In this document: piece after piece, positions 7,389 to 16,767 of the stretch
Layout: each line of letters starts with the position of its first letter
How positions within the stretch are numbered: position 1 is the stretch's first letter
From: an uncultured Agathobacter sp.
GTDB lineage: Bacteria; Bacillota; Clostridia; Lachnospirales; Lachnospiraceae
DNA: 64,000 nucleotides
Direction: 5' to 3'
Assembly: GCA_934365945.1 (NCBI GenBank)
Contig: CAKRNE010000011.1
Location: forward strand, 20,699 to 84,698
Made by a program: the position numbers and the translations under genes
The notes under the pieces: generated by a model
The model's database searches: none
The model's input: only the letters and a program-made list of their open reading frames with translations
What the model was told of the DNA's origin: nothing

Positions 7389-7434
7389 GAGCGACACAAA
7401 TGACAACAAAGAAGAACAGTAAGGGGATGATAAA

Positions 7435-9207
7435 ATGCCGTACTACTCTGATGAGCTTGTAGAGGAGGTACGTTCGCGAAATGACATAGTCGATGTCATA
7501 GGAAGCTACGTGCACCTTCAGAAAAAGGGAAGTACCTATTTTGGATTATGCCCATTCCATAATGAAAAGACGGGATCCTTTTCCGTCTCACCGAATAAGC
7601 AGATGTACTATTGCTTCGGCTGTGGAGCCGGAGGCAATGTATTTACATTTCTCATGCAGTATGAGAACTTCACCTTTCCGGAGGCCATGCAGGAACTTGC
7701 AGACCGTGTGGGAATAGAGCTTCCCAAGCAGGAGATGACCTCAGCACAAAGGAGGGAAGCCGACAGGAGGACACAGCTTCTTGAGATAAATAAGGAGGCT
7801 GCAAAGTATTTTTATATGCTGCTTCGGGGGCCGAGAGGACAGAAGGCGCATGAGTATTTCAAAAAGCGAGAGCTGTCCGATGAGACAATGCAGAAGTTCG
7901 GACTTGGATACTCGGACCAGTACAGCGATGATCTGTACAAGTATCTGCGCAGCAAGGGCTATGATGATGAGATACTTAAGGAGACAGGTCTTGTGACGAT
8001 AGATGAGGTCAGAGGCGGGCACGATAAGTTCTGGAATCGTGCGATGTTTCCGATTATGGATGTGCACAACCGCGTCATAGGCTTTGGAGGCCGAGTGATG
8101 GGTGACGGAGAGCCAAAGTATCTAAACTCTCCGGAGACAAAGATATTTGATAAGAGCCGTAATCTTTACGGACTTAATATAGCAAGGAGCACGCGGAAAA
8201 ACCAGCTCCTTTTGTGTGAGGGCTACATGGATGTCATAGCGCTGCATCAGGCGGGCTTTGACAATGCGGTGGCGTCGCTTGGTACGGCGCTCACGAGCGG
8301 ACATGCCTCACTATTAAAGCGATACACCAATGAGGTGTATCTGACATATGACAGTGATGGCGCCGGAGTAAAGGCAGCGCTGCGTGCGATTCCGATACTT
8401 AAGGAGGTAGGCATCACAACAAAGGTCATTAACATGCGGCCATACAAGGATCCGGATGAGTTTATCAAGGCGCTTGGCGCACAGGAGTATGAGGAGCGTA
8501 TCAAAAAGGCTGAGAACAGCTTTATGTTTCAGATACGTATCATGCAGGCAGGCTATGATATGGATGATCCTGAGTCAAAAACCGCATTTTATAATGAAAT
8601 CGCAAAGAAGCTGCTTGGTTTTACCGAGGAGCTTGAGCGGACAAACTATACACAGGCGGTGTCCAGAGAGTACAGCATACCGTACGATGATTTAAGAAAG
8701 CTCGTCAACAGTATGGCAATGAAGGGCGGTATCGTAAAGCCCCAGACAAAGCTTAAAAGTGGAATCAATGAGAAAAATAAAAAGGAGGATGGCATGAAGC
8801 AGTCGCAGAAGCTTCTCCTCACATGGCTCATAGAGGACAATTCACTTTTTGACAGGATAAAGGGGCGCATCAGTGCAGATGACTTTACCGAGGAGCTGTA
8901 CCACAAGGTGGCGCAGGAGGTGTTTTCACAGTACGAGACTACACATACGGTGAATCCCGCCAGGATAGTAAGCATGTTTACCGATGAGGATGAGCAGCGT
9001 GAGGTCGCAGGGCTTTTCAATGCCACGATCCATCAGGTGGAGGGCAAAAATGACAAGGCAACCGCACTCAGGGAAACCGTTGTCCGTATCAAGCAAAACA
9101 GCATAGACTACCGCTCAAAGCATCTGGCACCTACAGATATGGAGGGCATGATGAGGATTATTGAGGATAAGCGTGCACTCGAAGAATTGCAAAAAATACC
9201 AGAATAA
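7435..9207 (+). CDS. dnaG: DNA primase
   Basis: 590 residues, near the usual length. The N-terminal CHC2 zinc finger is C39-x2-H42-x17-C60-x2-C63 (CPFH and [10 protein letters not shown]). The catalytic core shows DFGFGGR-type region IGFGGRVM, and the TOPRIM domain has [10 protein letters not shown] (catalytic Glu) and LTYDSDGAG (metal-binding DxD). The C-terminal ~130 residues would form the helicase-interacting domain. It synthesises RNA primers for Okazaki fragments at the fork with DnaB-type helicase. It is followed 13 nt later by rpoD, forming the classic macromolecular-synthesis operon without rpsU. Confidence 0.97.
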   Translation: MPYYSDELVEEVRSRNDIVDVIGSYVHLQKKGSTYFGLCPFHNEKTGSFSVSPNKQMYYCFGCGAGGNVFTFLMQYENFTFPEAMQELADRVGIELPKQEMTSAQRREADRRTQLLEINKEAAKYFYMLLRGPRGQKAHEYFKKRELSDETMQKFGLGYSDQYSDDLYKYLRSKGYDDEILKETGLVTIDEVRGGHDKFWNRAMFPIMDVHNRVIGFGGRVMGDGEPKYLNSPETKIFDKSRNLYGLNIARSTRKNQLLLCEGYMDVIALHQAGFDNAVASLGTALTSGHASLLKRYTNEVYLTYDSDGAGVKAALRAIPILKEVGITTKVINMRPYKDPDEFIKALGAQEYEERIKKAENSFMFQIRIMQAGYDMDDPESKTAFYNEIAKKLLGFTEELERTNYTQAVSREYSIPYDDLRKLVNSMAMKGGIVKPQTKLKSGINEKNKKEDGMKQSQKLLLTWLIEDNSLFDRIKGRISADDFTEELYHKVAQEVFSQYETTHTVNPARIVSMFTDEDEQREVAGLFNATIHQVEGKNDKATALRETVVRIKQNSIDYRSKHLAPTDMEGMMRIIEDKRALEELQKIPE

Positions 9208-9220
9208 AGAGGAAAATAAA

Positions 9221-10477
9221 ATGGCAAAGAAAAAGGAACAAAAAGACATGGCACAGGAGCAGGAGCAGAGACTGAAATTCCAGCAGAAGCTTATTGAGAT
9301 TCTTGAGCTTGGAAAAAAGAAAAAGAACATGCTCGAATATCAGGAAATTGCAGATTTTTTCAAGGACTTAAATCTGGATCCGGAGAAGTTTGAGATGGTA
9401 ATAGATTATCTCGAGCAAAACGGCATAGACGTACTTAAAATCAGCAATGATGATGATGTGGATGATGATATCATACTCGATGATGAGGATGAGGTAGAGG
9501 TTGAAAAGATTGATCTCTCAGTACCGGAGGGTGTCAGCGTCGAAGATCCTGTACGTATGTATCTGAAGGAAATCGGTAAGGTACCTCTTCTTTCAGCGGA
9601 TGAGGAGATTGAGCTCGCCCAGAATATGGAGGACGGAGCTGTAGCAACCGAGAAAATCAATGTGTTAAAGGGCCGCCTTGATGGTGCATCAGAAGAGGAA
9701 AAGGCTGAGATAAAGGAAGAAATCAAAAAGCTTCAGAGAGATGTGGATAAGGGAGCTGATGCCAAAAAGCGTCTTGCAGAGGCAAACCTGCGTCTTGTTG
9801 TCAGCATAGCAAAGAGATATGTGGGAAGAGGAATGCTTTTCCTTGACCTGATTCAGGAGGGAAACTTAGGTCTTATCAAGGCGGTTGAGAAGTTCGACTA
9901 CAAGAAAGGCTACAAATTCTCTACATATGCCACATGGTGGATTCGTCAGGCTATCACAAGAGCAATAGCCGATCAGGCCAGAACAATCCGTATCCCTGTG
10001 CATATGGTTGAGACAATAAACAAGCTTATCCGTGTATCAAGACAGCTCCTTCAGGAGCTTGGCAGAGAGCCTTCACCGGAGGAAATCGCCAAGGAGATGA
10101 ACATGCCGGTAGAGCGTGTGCGTGAGATACTCAAGATATCACAGGAGCCTGTTTCACTTGAGACTCCAATCGGTGAGGAGGAGGACTCACATCTTGGTGA
10201 TTTCATCAAGGATGATAATGTACCGGTTCCTGCTGATGCAGCGGCATTTACACTCCTTAAGGAGCAGCTTGAGGAGGTGCTTGGCACTCTTACAGAGAGA
10301 GAGCAGAAGGTACTCACACTCCGCTTTGGCTTAGAGGACGGCAGAGCAAGAACACTTGAAGAGGTAGGTAAGGAGTTCAACGTCACACGTGAGCGTATCC
10401 GTCAGATTGAGGCAAAGGCACTAAGAAAGCTTCGTCATCCAAGCAGAAGTAGAAAGCTTAAGGACTACTTAGAGTAA
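9221..10477 (+). CDS. rpoD: RNA polymerase primary sigma factor (sigma-A)
   Basis: 418 residues from ATG 9221, preceded by AGAGGA; the frame stays open upstream into dnaG but this start fits the family. A helical N-terminus and an acidic stretch ([15 protein letters not shown], ~residues 76-90) are followed by region 1.2 ([17 protein letters not shown]), region 2 ([14 protein letters not shown], then [16 protein letters not shown]), region 3, and region 4.2 with [20 protein letters not shown] near the C-terminus. It directs RNA polymerase to TTGACA/TATAAT promoters such as those found repeatedly in this window. Only one base separates it from trmK. Confidence 0.97.
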   Translation: MAKKKEQKDMAQEQEQRLKFQQKLIEILELGKKKKNMLEYQEIADFFKDLNLDPEKFEMVIDYLEQNGIDVLKISNDDDVDDDIILDDEDEVEVEKIDLSVPEGVSVEDPVRMYLKEIGKVPLLSADEEIELAQNMEDGAVATEKINVLKGRLDGASEEEKAEIKEEIKKLQRDVDKGADAKKRLAEANLRLVVSIAKRYVGRGMLFLDLIQEGNLGLIKAVEKFDYKKGYKFSTYATWWIRQAITRAIADQARTIRIPVHMVETINKLIRVSRQLLQELGREPSPEEIAKEMNMPVERVREILKISQEPVSLETPIGEEEDSHLGDFIKDDNVPVPADAAAFTLLKEQLEEVLGTLTEREQKVLTLRFGLEDGRARTLEEVGKEFNVTRERIRQIEAKALRKLRHPSRSRKLKDYLE

Positions 10478-10478
10478 G

Positions 10479-11222
10479 ATGATTAGGCTATCCAGAAGAA
10501 TGAAGGCAGTGGCATCAATGGTCACGGCAGGTTACACGCTTTGTGATGTGGGGACCGACCATGGCTATGTGCCAATTGCCCTGGTGCAGGGTAATATAAT
10601 ACCGAAAGCAATTGCTGTTGATATAAATAAGGGACCGCTTGAACGTGCCAATGAGCATATAAGGGCAAACGGTCTGACAGAGCAGATTACCACAAGGCTT
10701 TCCAATGGGCTTGAAGCGATACATGACGGAGAGGTTGACTCTATTGTCATAGCAGGAATGGGAGGAGAGCTTGTTATTCACATTTTAACCGCAGGGGAGA
10801 CAGTGTGCAGGTCGGCAAAGGAGCTGATTCTGCAGCCACAGTCGGAAGTGAGCAGAGTCCGTGAATATGTAAGGAACGCAGGCTATAAAATAGTTGACGA
10901 GGACATGATTTTAGAGGACGGAAAATACTATCCGATGTTCAGGTGTGTGCCGTGTGCGGACAATTCCGCATGGGACAATATGGACGAGACAACGGTTACT
11001 GTATGCGATTTGTACGGACCGGTACTTATCAAAAACGGAAATCCGGTGCTTAGAAAGTTTCTGGTCAGGGAACACCACAAGCTGGCTGCCATCATGCAGC
11101 AGTTAAGGTCACAGGAGATGAGTGATTCTATCATGGACAGAATCGAGCAGATTAACGAGATGATGGCATACAATGAGGCGGCATATTCGACTATGGGGGC
11201 AATAAGAAATGCAGGAATATAA
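10479..11222 (+). CDS. trmK: tRNA (adenine(22)-N1)-methyltransferase
   Basis: 247 residues, ATG one base after the rpoD stop. It is a Rossmann-type SAM enzyme: CDVGTDHGYVPIALVQ (motif I), AVDINKGPLERAN (motif II), and AGMGGELVIHIL, the distinctive TrmK loop, followed by LILQPQSE. TrmK methylates N1 of A22 in the D-loop of tRNA-Ser and tRNA-Tyr. rpoD-trmK adjacency is typical of Firmicutes. The nif3/DUF34 gene that often follows is replaced here by a nucleoside kinase whose start overlaps the last 14 bases. Confidence 0.9.
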   Translation: MIRLSRRMKAVASMVTAGYTLCDVGTDHGYVPIALVQGNIIPKAIAVDINKGPLERANEHIRANGLTEQITTRLSNGLEAIHDGEVDSIVIAGMGGELVIHILTAGETVCRSAKELILQPQSEVSRVREYVRNAGYKIVDEDMILEDGKYYPMFRCVPCADNSAWDNMDETTVTVCDLYGPVLIKNGNPVLRKFLVREHHKLAAIMQQLRSQEMSDSIMDRIEQINEMMAYNEAAYSTMGAIRNAGI

Positions 11223-12966
11223 TGTGAAGGTGACCTTGCCTGATGGACAGGTCATGGCAGTGAAAGCATCAGAATGTGATACTTTAGAAGCCATAGCAGG
11301 CAGCTTCAAGGATTATTATGAGGATGACATAATCCTTGGAATTGTAAACGGCAGGCTTCGTGAACTGAATAAGAAAATAAAAAGTGACTGTGAGCTTAGC
11401 TTTGTGACGACAGCCGACAGAGATGGCAGGCGTACCTACAGAAGGAGCGTTGTACTGCTTCTGCAGAGGGCTATATACGATGTATATGGCAGCATGGCAA
11501 AGCTTCATGTGATGCATTCGCTCGGAGAGGGCTATTATTGTCAGCTTGAGAAGGCAGAGGAGTGTGCGGACAACCAACAGGAAAAGCATGGTCCTGAAAA
11601 ACATGATGAAGGTACAGACTTAAAAGGCGGCATGGAAAACAGTGTGCGAAGCGTGACAGAGCATGATATCGATATGATAGTCTGCAGCATGCACTCATTT
11701 GTGGAAAAAGATCTCCCAATCACCAAGCACAGTGCAAAAACACAGTATGCTGAGCAGCTTTTCAAGGAAAAGGGATTGCATGACAAGGAGAGACTATTGC
11801 ACTATAGGAGAAGCTCCAGAGTCAATCTCTATGAGCTTGATGGCGTGGTGGATTATTTCTATGGATTTATGGCACCATCGACAGGGATGCTCAGGTATTT
11901 TGATATAGTGCCGTATGAGAATGGCTTTGTGCTTCTTTTCCCGGGAACTCACAGCAGGAGCGTTGAGCCGCTTGAGACATCCAATAAGCTGTTTCACACG
12001 CTGGATGATTCCAGGGAATGGAGCAAGATGCTAGGAATAGGCACGATAGGCTCACTAAATGATGCGATTGCAGCAGGCAGAGGTCAGGAAATCATGCTGC
12101 TTCAGGAAGCACTGATGGAGCAGAAGATAGGAAACCTTGCAGCAAGGATTGCTTCTGATGATAAGAAGAAATTTGTCATGATAGCAGGTCCTTCATCATC
12201 AGGCAAGACATCGTTTGCCAACAGACTGTCAATCCAGCTTATCGCAAAGGGCAGAAAGCCTCATCCGCTAAGCCTCGATGACTACTATGTGGACAGGGAG
12301 TTTTGTCCGAAGAATCCGGATGGAAGCTTTGATTTTGAGTGCCTTGAGTCTATTGATGTGAAGCTGTTCAATGAGGATATGAACAGACTGCTTGAAGGAG
12401 AGGCTGTCGATATGCCATCTTTCAATTTCAAGACAGGAAAGAGAGAGTACCGCGGAAGAAAGCTGGTGCTGGGCCCTGATGATATACTTGTCATAGAGGG
12501 TATTCACGGCTTAAATGACAGGCTGTCGCAGCTTATCCCGCCTGAGCACAAGTTCAAAATCTATATTTCGGCGCTCACACAGCTCAATATTGATGAGCAC
12601 AATCCTCTTTCCACCACGGATGAAAGGCTTATACGCCGGATTGTGCGTGATGCGCGCACACGAGGTACCAATGCCATGGAGACCATCGCCATGTGGCCAT
12701 CTGTCAGAAAGGGTGAAAGGGAGAATATCTTTCCTTTCCAGGAACAGGCAGATGTGATGTTCAACTCGGCACTTGTGTATGAGCTTGCGGTGCTCAAGGT
12801 GTATGCGGAGCCGCTGCTTTTTGGCATAGAAAGAGAATGTCCTGAGTATCTCGAGGCAAAGAGGCTGCTTAAGCTCCTAGACTACTTCCTTCCGATGCCG
12901 GCTGACGGCATACCAAACAATTCACTGCTTCGTGAGTTTGTAGGAGGAAGCTGCTTTAATGTATAA
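11209..12966 (+). CDS. Nucleoside kinase with N-terminal TGS-like domain (uridine kinase family)
   Basis: 585 residues. The first ~65 residues (VKVTLPDGQVMAVKASECDT) resemble a TGS domain, and the next part resembles the editing-like region of threonyl-tRNA synthetase. The C-terminal P-loop kinase of the uridine kinase/phosphoribulokinase family begins near residue 325 with AGPSSSGKTSFANRL, followed by LSLDDYYVDRE and VIEGIHGLND. It probably phosphorylates a nucleoside using NTP, but the exact substrate is unknown. It overlaps trmK by 14 bases and the next gene by 8, indicating translational coupling. Confidence 0.82.
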   Translation: MQEYNVKVTLPDGQVMAVKASECDTLEAIAGSFKDYYEDDIILGIVNGRLRELNKKIKSDCELSFVTTADRDGRRTYRRSVVLLLQRAIYDVYGSMAKLHVMHSLGEGYYCQLEKAEECADNQQEKHGPEKHDEGTDLKGGMENSVRSVTEHDIDMIVCSMHSFVEKDLPITKHSAKTQYAEQLFKEKGLHDKERLLHYRRSSRVNLYELDGVVDYFYGFMAPSTGMLRYFDIVPYENGFVLLFPGTHSRSVEPLETSNKLFHTLDDSREWSKMLGIGTIGSLNDAIAAGRGQEIMLLQEALMEQKIGNLAARIASDDKKKFVMIAGPSSSGKTSFANRLSIQLIAKGRKPHPLSLDDYYVDREFCPKNPDGSFDFECLESIDVKLFNEDMNRLLEGEAVDMPSFNFKTGKREYRGRKLVLGPDDILVIEGIHGLNDRLSQLIPPEHKFKIYISALTQLNIDEHNPLSTTDERLIRRIVRDARTRGTNAMETIAMWPSVRKGERENIFPFQEQADVMFNSALVYELAVLKVYAEPLLFGIERECPEYLEAKRLLKLLDYFLPMPADGIPNNSLLREFVGGSCFNV

Positions 12967-13771
12967 AACTAAAAAAACCCGTATTCCGGCTGTGTATAGA
13001 ATACTGCTTGTGGCAATTGCAGTCATAGCTATTGGCGGTATTGCCGTAAATTGTTATGTGGGGAATTATTATCACGCAGATTCAATTGCAGAGGCTGCAA
13101 TCGATTCAGACAGCAAGGTTGCGGTTACCATTGAAAAGAAGGACAAGCGTATACAGGCCACCCAGTACGACTTAAAGCTTAAGAATTATACGATAACCTT
13201 TGCACCGCAGGATAAGGAAAAAGTCACAAAGGCACTGATTTTCTATCCGGGAGCCAGGGTGCAGTACACTGCGTATGCACCTTTGATGCATGAGCTTGCA
13301 AAGAACGATTTCGTGTGCATACTCGTACATATGCCGGGAAACCTCGCTGTATTGGACAAAAATGCTGCAGACGGTATCATTGAAAAATACAAGGAAATGT
13401 ATCCTTCCATACAGGAATGGTACATAGGAGGCCACTCATTAGGCGGTGCCATGGCAGCGGAATATGTGTCAAAGCATGCAGATGAGTTTGACGGACTGTT
13501 ACTTTTTGCAGCTTATTCGACCGCTGACCTGTCAGATTCTAATTTAAGGGTTTTCAGTGTGTACGGCTCTGAGGACGGCGTGCTTGATATGGATAAATAC
13601 CGCAAATATCGCTCAAACCTGCCGAAGGATACATGTGAGTATGTTGTTGATGGCGGATGTCATTCTTATTTTGGCAGCTATGGCCTGCAAAAGGGGGATG
13701 GTACACCTGAAATAGCTCTCGAGGAGCAGATAGAGATGGCGGTAGACTTTATTACATATAACAGTAAATAA
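12959..13771 (+). CDS. Membrane-anchored alpha/beta hydrolase
   Basis: 270 residues. An N-terminal signal anchor (RILLVAIAVIAIGGIAVNCYV, ~residues 14-34) implies an extracytoplasmic catalytic domain. Alpha/beta hydrolase elements are visible: LIFYPGARVQYTAYAPLMHE (oxyanion region), the nucleophile elbow GGHSLGG with Ser near residue 161, VYGSEDGVLD (acid region) and GGCHSYFG (catalytic His). The family covers carboxylesterases and lipases; the substrate is unknown. The start lies within the previous gene. The 3' end is part of a 39-bp tandem duplication crossing the stop codon, and a strong terminator closes the operon. Confidence 0.78.
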   Translation: MYKTKKTRIPAVYRILLVAIAVIAIGGIAVNCYVGNYYHADSIAEAAIDSDSKVAVTIEKKDKRIQATQYDLKLKNYTITFAPQDKEKVTKALIFYPGARVQYTAYAPLMHELAKNDFVCILVHMPGNLAVLDKNAADGIIEKYKEMYPSIQEWYIGGHSLGGAMAAEYVSKHADEFDGLLLFAAYSTADLSDSNLRVFSVYGSEDGVLDMDKYRKYRSNLPKDTCEYVVDGGCHSYFGSYGLQKGDGTPEIALEEQIEMAVDFITYNSK

Positions 13772-13818
13772 TAGCTGCCGGTAGACTATATTATATACAA
13801 TAGCAAATAATAGCTACC
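13741..13818 (+). repeat. 39-bp tandem duplication spanning a stop codon
   Basis: Units 13741-13779 and 13780-13818 match at 33 of 39 positions, both beginning GGTAGACT. The second unit keeps the reading frame and would encode VDYIIYNSK-stop after the real VDFITYNSK-stop. It is a relic of a duplicated gene end, now beyond two stop codons. Confidence 0.7.
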
Positions 13819-13829
13819 GGGAAATAATA

Positions 13830-13864
13830 AAATGCAACTGAGATATCTCAGTTGCATTTTTTAT
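13830..13864 (+). terminator. Rho-independent terminator of the dgt-to-hydrolase operon
   Basis: AAATGCAACTGAGAT/ATCTCAGTTGCATTT is a fully complementary stem followed by TTTT. It lies about 60 nt after the last stop codon of the plus-strand operon. Confidence 0.88.
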
Positions 13865-13899
13865 GGGTGCGCCTAGCGCCACACGTTACTAATAAGTTA

Positions 13900-13923
13900 T
13901 TTTACGAAAAGCCAATAGGCTTT
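13900..13923 (-). terminator. Probable terminator of rnpB
   Basis: On the minus strand AAAGCC-TATT-GGCTTT is followed by TCGTAAAAT. It lies about 15 nt beyond the RNase P RNA 3' end. The T run is short, so the call is moderate. Confidence 0.5.
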
Positions 13924-13937
13924 AGATTATTAAAATA

Positions 13938-14276
13938 AGCAGGACGATAAGCCGGGTTATGTCGTTGAGTGATCATCTATCTAGGACGCCTGTCGCCAGA
14001 CGCCTCAAGCGACCTACCTAAAGCTGGCGGGCCACGTCAAAGCTTTGTTTCGGTCTTGCTTCGGATGGGGTTTACATGTGCCCTCCCTGTTACCAGCGAG
14101 GCGGTAGTCTCTTACACTGCCATTCCACCCTTACCACAAAAGTGGCGGTATATTTCTGTTGCACTGTCCTTAGAGTTTCCTCCACCGGCCGTTAACCGGC
14201 ATCCTGCCCTATGAAGCCCGGACTTTCCTCACCTGCGGTCTTTCGACACCTGCAGCCGCGATCACCTGTCCTGCAT
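13938..14276 (-). ncRNA. rnpB: RNase P RNA, bacterial type A
   Basis: The minus strand starts GCAGGACAGGTGATCGCGGC and ends near CGTCCTGC, which pair as helix P1. Conserved RNase P blocks are in order: GAGGAAAGTCCGGGC (P4 5' strand/J3-4), an ACAGAAA element, GGTAAGGGTGGAA, then the AGACTACCGCC...GTAACAGG region, TAGATAGATGATCAC, and the ACATAACCCGGCTTA 3' segment. About 339 nt, within the usual size. It is the catalytic RNA that removes tRNA 5' leaders. It is convergent with the plus-strand operon to its left and divergent from the gene to its right. Small ORFs across it are spurious. Confidence 0.95.
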
Positions 14277-14284
14277 ATTTATCT

Positions 14285-14313
14285 AATATACCAAGCATTT
14301 TTCCAAAAATCAA
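14285..14313 (-). promoter_or_regulatory. Promoter of rnpB
   Basis: On the minus strand TTGATT (14308-14313), 17-nt spacer, TATATT (14285-14290). The predicted start falls within a few bases of the RNase P RNA 5' end. Confidence 0.75.
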
Positions 14314-14506
14314 GCCCTTTTGCCAACTTTAATAAACGAAATATAAAATGTTTCTTAAAAGACGATAGGTCTATTGACGGTTTTTATTTTCAATATTATC
14401 TTAATATTGTAAAGTCGAATTAAAATCTCAAAGTCCAATGTGTAGACAGTTTATGAGCTAAGAATTTGACAATAATATTATAGGAAATATAGGGCGAGGC
14501 GGCAAA

Positions 14507-14902
14507 ATGAGAGAAAAATTTATCAGATTTATGAATGGAAGAAACGGGATGGATGAGCTGGCCAGGGCTGAGTCATGGGTAGTAATGATATTGCTTGTGG
14601 TTTCAATATTTACAAGGTCAGCGATACTTGATATACTTGCAGTAGGATTGATGATACACATGTATTTTCGTGTATTTTCGAGAAACGTAAGCAAGCGTTA
14701 TGCGGAGAATCAGAAGTTTTTGAATGCCAGGTATGAGTGGACAGTAAAAGAAGAACGCAGGAAAAAACGCTTTGCACAGAGGAAACAGTACAAGTTTTTC
14801 AAGTGTCCTATGTGCAAGCAGGAGGTCAGGGTGCCAAGAGGACATGGCAAGATTTGTATTACCTGTCCGAAGTGCCGTGAGCAGTTCGTGAGACGCAGCT
14901 AA
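14507..14902 (+). CDS. Small membrane protein with C-terminal zinc ribbon
   Basis: 131 residues. Two hydrophobic stretches (about residues 24-38 and 42-58) are followed by a highly basic linker (KEERRKKRFAQRKQYK) and a C-terminal ribbon CPMC-x16-CPKC that should bind zinc. The function is unknown. The arrangement of membrane hairpin plus cytosolic zinc ribbon recurs in Lachnospiraceae proteins without assigned role. It is followed 54 nt later by a DUF5685 gene, so the two may be co-transcribed. Confidence 0.7.
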   Translation: MREKFIRFMNGRNGMDELARAESWVVMILLVVSIFTRSAILDILAVGLMIHMYFRVFSRNVSKRYAENQKFLNARYEWTVKEERRKKRFAQRKQYKFFKCPMCKQEVRVPRGHGKICITCPKCREQFVRRS

Positions 14903-14956
14903 TATATAGTTACATGAAAATGTTTTTATCGGTACATAAGAACATGGAGAGAAGAA

Positions 14957-15808
14957 ATGTTTGGATATATAACCGTCAATAAGGACACCTTGTCCGAGGA
15001 AAATAAAAAAATATATCAAAGCTACTACTGTGGGCTGTGCCAGACCATGAAGTCGCAGTATGGCAGGCGGGCACAGATGGCATTAAATTATGACATGACT
15101 TTTCTCATAGTGCTTCTGACAGGCCTGTACGAGCCAGATAGTGTGACGAGGGATGGATTTGTATGCAGCGTGCATCCCACAAAGAAGCGCACACTTCGCA
15201 CAAATGAGATTACAGAGTATGCGGCAGCCATGAACATACTGCTTGCATACTACAATCTGATAGATGACTGGAAGGATGACAAGAGCCTGACAAAGAAGAC
15301 ATACGCAGAGATGCTGAAAAAGGACTTCGAGAAGGCAAAAAAAAGCTATCCGATACAGGCCAAGGCAATAGAGGGCTACATTGCAAGGCTTGCAGAGTGC
15401 GAGAGGAGCAATGATAGCAATATCGATACTGTGGCAGGGCTGACAGGGGAGATGCTCGGTACGATTTTTGCGTGGAAGCAGAATGAGTGGCAGAAGGATT
15501 TGAAGGAATTTGGCCGTTATATGGGCAAATTTATTTATATAATGGATGCGTATGAGGATATCGGGGATGATGTGAAAAAGAAGTCATATAATCCACTCAT
15601 ACAGCTCATGGAGTGTTGCGGTAATGACAGCGAAAAATTTGACAGATCCTGTCGGCTCATGATGACATCTATGCTTTCAGAGGCTGCAAAAATATTTGAG
15701 AGGTTGCCAATTCTCTTGCATGCGGATATAATCAGAAATGTTCTATACTCCGGTGTGTGGAGCAAGTATGAGTATATTCAGATGAAGAAAAGGAAGAAAC
15801 ATAAATGA
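14957..15808 (+). CDS. DUF5685 family protein
   Basis: 283 residues, beginning [18 protein letters not shown], then [14 protein letters not shown] with a CxxC that is typical of this family. The rest is helical and soluble, with no catalytic motif I can identify. The stop codon overlaps the ATG of the DnaJ-domain gene by 4 nt (ATGA), so the two products are made together and may interact. Family assignment is from the N-terminal signature; function is unknown. Confidence 0.7.
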   Translation: MFGYITVNKDTLSEENKKIYQSYYCGLCQTMKSQYGRRAQMALNYDMTFLIVLLTGLYEPDSVTRDGFVCSVHPTKKRTLRTNEITEYAAAMNILLAYYNLIDDWKDDKSLTKKTYAEMLKKDFEKAKKSYPIQAKAIEGYIARLAECERSNDSNIDTVAGLTGEMLGTIFAWKQNEWQKDLKEFGRYMGKFIYIMDAYEDIGDDVKKKSYNPLIQLMECCGNDSEKFDRSCRLMMTSMLSEAAKIFERLPILLHADIIRNVLYSGVWSKYEYIQMKKRKKHK

Positions 15809-16533
15809 TAGATCCATATCAGGTGCTCGGTGTCAGCCGCAGTGCAAGTGACGATGAAATAAAAAAGGCCTACAGAAGTCTCAGCAGAAAATATCATCCT
15901 GATGCCAATATCAACAATCCTAACAAGGATCAGGCAGAGGAAAAGTTTAAGCAGGTGCAGCAGGCATATGACCAGATAATGAAGGAAAAGCAGTCCGGTG
16001 CAACAGGTGCTTACGGAGCCGGTGGATATGGCAGTGCGGGAAGCAGCTCATATGGTGGCAGTTCCTATGGTGGAGCATATGGCAATGGACAGGGAAACGG
16101 TGATCCATTTGGAGCCGGTGGACCATTTGGTGGCTTCTATGGCCGCTATACCTACAATAATGCAGGAAGCAGTGCACAGGATGACAATCCAAAGGTGCGG
16201 GCAGCAGGCAATTTCATCAGCAATGGTTACTATAATGAGGCACTGAAGGTGCTTGATGAGGTGCCGTTTGCTGAGAGGCGCGGCAGATGGTATTACTACA
16301 GTGCTGTCGCAAACCACAAGCTCGGCAACACAGCGACAGCCATAGAGCATATACAGCGTGCAGTATCGCTTGAACCAAACAACATGCAGTACCGCCAGTT
16401 TATGCAGATACTTGAAAATGGCGGCTCGTGGTATTCGGATATGGGAGATATATACGGACGTCCTAGTGGCAGGGGCAGCGAGTGCTGCAGCCTGCTAGCC
16501 ACATTCCTTTGCTGGCAGATGTTCTGCTGCTAG
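15805..16533 (+). CDS. DnaJ-domain protein (J-domain co-chaperone-like)
   Basis: 242 residues. The J domain occupies residues 1-65: [31 protein letters not shown] with the HPD motif that stimulates Hsp70 ATPase, then [17 protein letters not shown] Gly/Tyr/Ser-rich linker follows (~70-115). A TPR-like segment comes next ([20 protein letters not shown], then [20 protein letters not shown]) and a short Cys-rich hydrophobic tail ([17 protein letters not shown]). It lacks the zinc-finger and substrate domains of true DnaJ, so it is a specialised J protein, possibly working with its DUF5685 partner (inference). Confidence 0.85.
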   Translation: MIDPYQVLGVSRSASDDEIKKAYRSLSRKYHPDANINNPNKDQAEEKFKQVQQAYDQIMKEKQSGATGAYGAGGYGSAGSSSYGGSSYGGAYGNGQGNGDPFGAGGPFGGFYGRYTYNNAGSSAQDDNPKVRAAGNFISNGYYNEALKVLDEVPFAERRGRWYYYSAVANHKLGNTATAIEHIQRAVSLEPNNMQYRQFMQILENGGSWYSDMGDIYGRPSGRGSECCSLLATFLCWQMFCC

Positions 16534-16630
16534 ATGTCAAGCTTTTCTGATGTTACAGATGGAAATTCATGCAAGTTATTGGGCTGGTTATTTGCAGAAC
16601 GATGGACTGGTATATTAATCTGTGCAATAT

Positions 16631-16723
16631 TCTGAATAGTTACCTGAAAATAAGGGGATGTGAAAAAACTCGATTGAGTTTTTTACATCCCCTTTTATTT
16701 ATGGACATAAGTAACTATTCAGA
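16631..16723 (+). repeat. Short palindromic repeat family (TAACTATTCA), copy A, enclosing a terminator
   Basis: TCTGAATAGTTAC (16631-16643) and GTAACTATTCAGA (16711-16723) are perfect 13-bp inverted repeats. They flank a strong hairpin terminator. The same end sequences recur at 22641, 36311, 50761 and 63347. Confidence 0.7.
16652..16697. terminator. Bidirectional terminator between convergent genes
   Basis: AAGGGGATGT-GAAAAAACTC pairs with GAGTTTTTT-ACATCCCCTT across a GATT loop, with A and T tracts on both sides. It serves the DnaJ-like gene from the left and the minus-strand PH-like gene from the right. Confidence 0.85.
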
Positions 16724-16767
16724 TCCACACATATATGAGCAAAATCAGCTGCGCAGCAACGACTGTA

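Noticed and set aside
13969..14423. Two plus-strand ORFs opposite rnpB
   Set aside because: They lie across or beside the RNase P RNA gene and its promoter, which explain the sequence fully.
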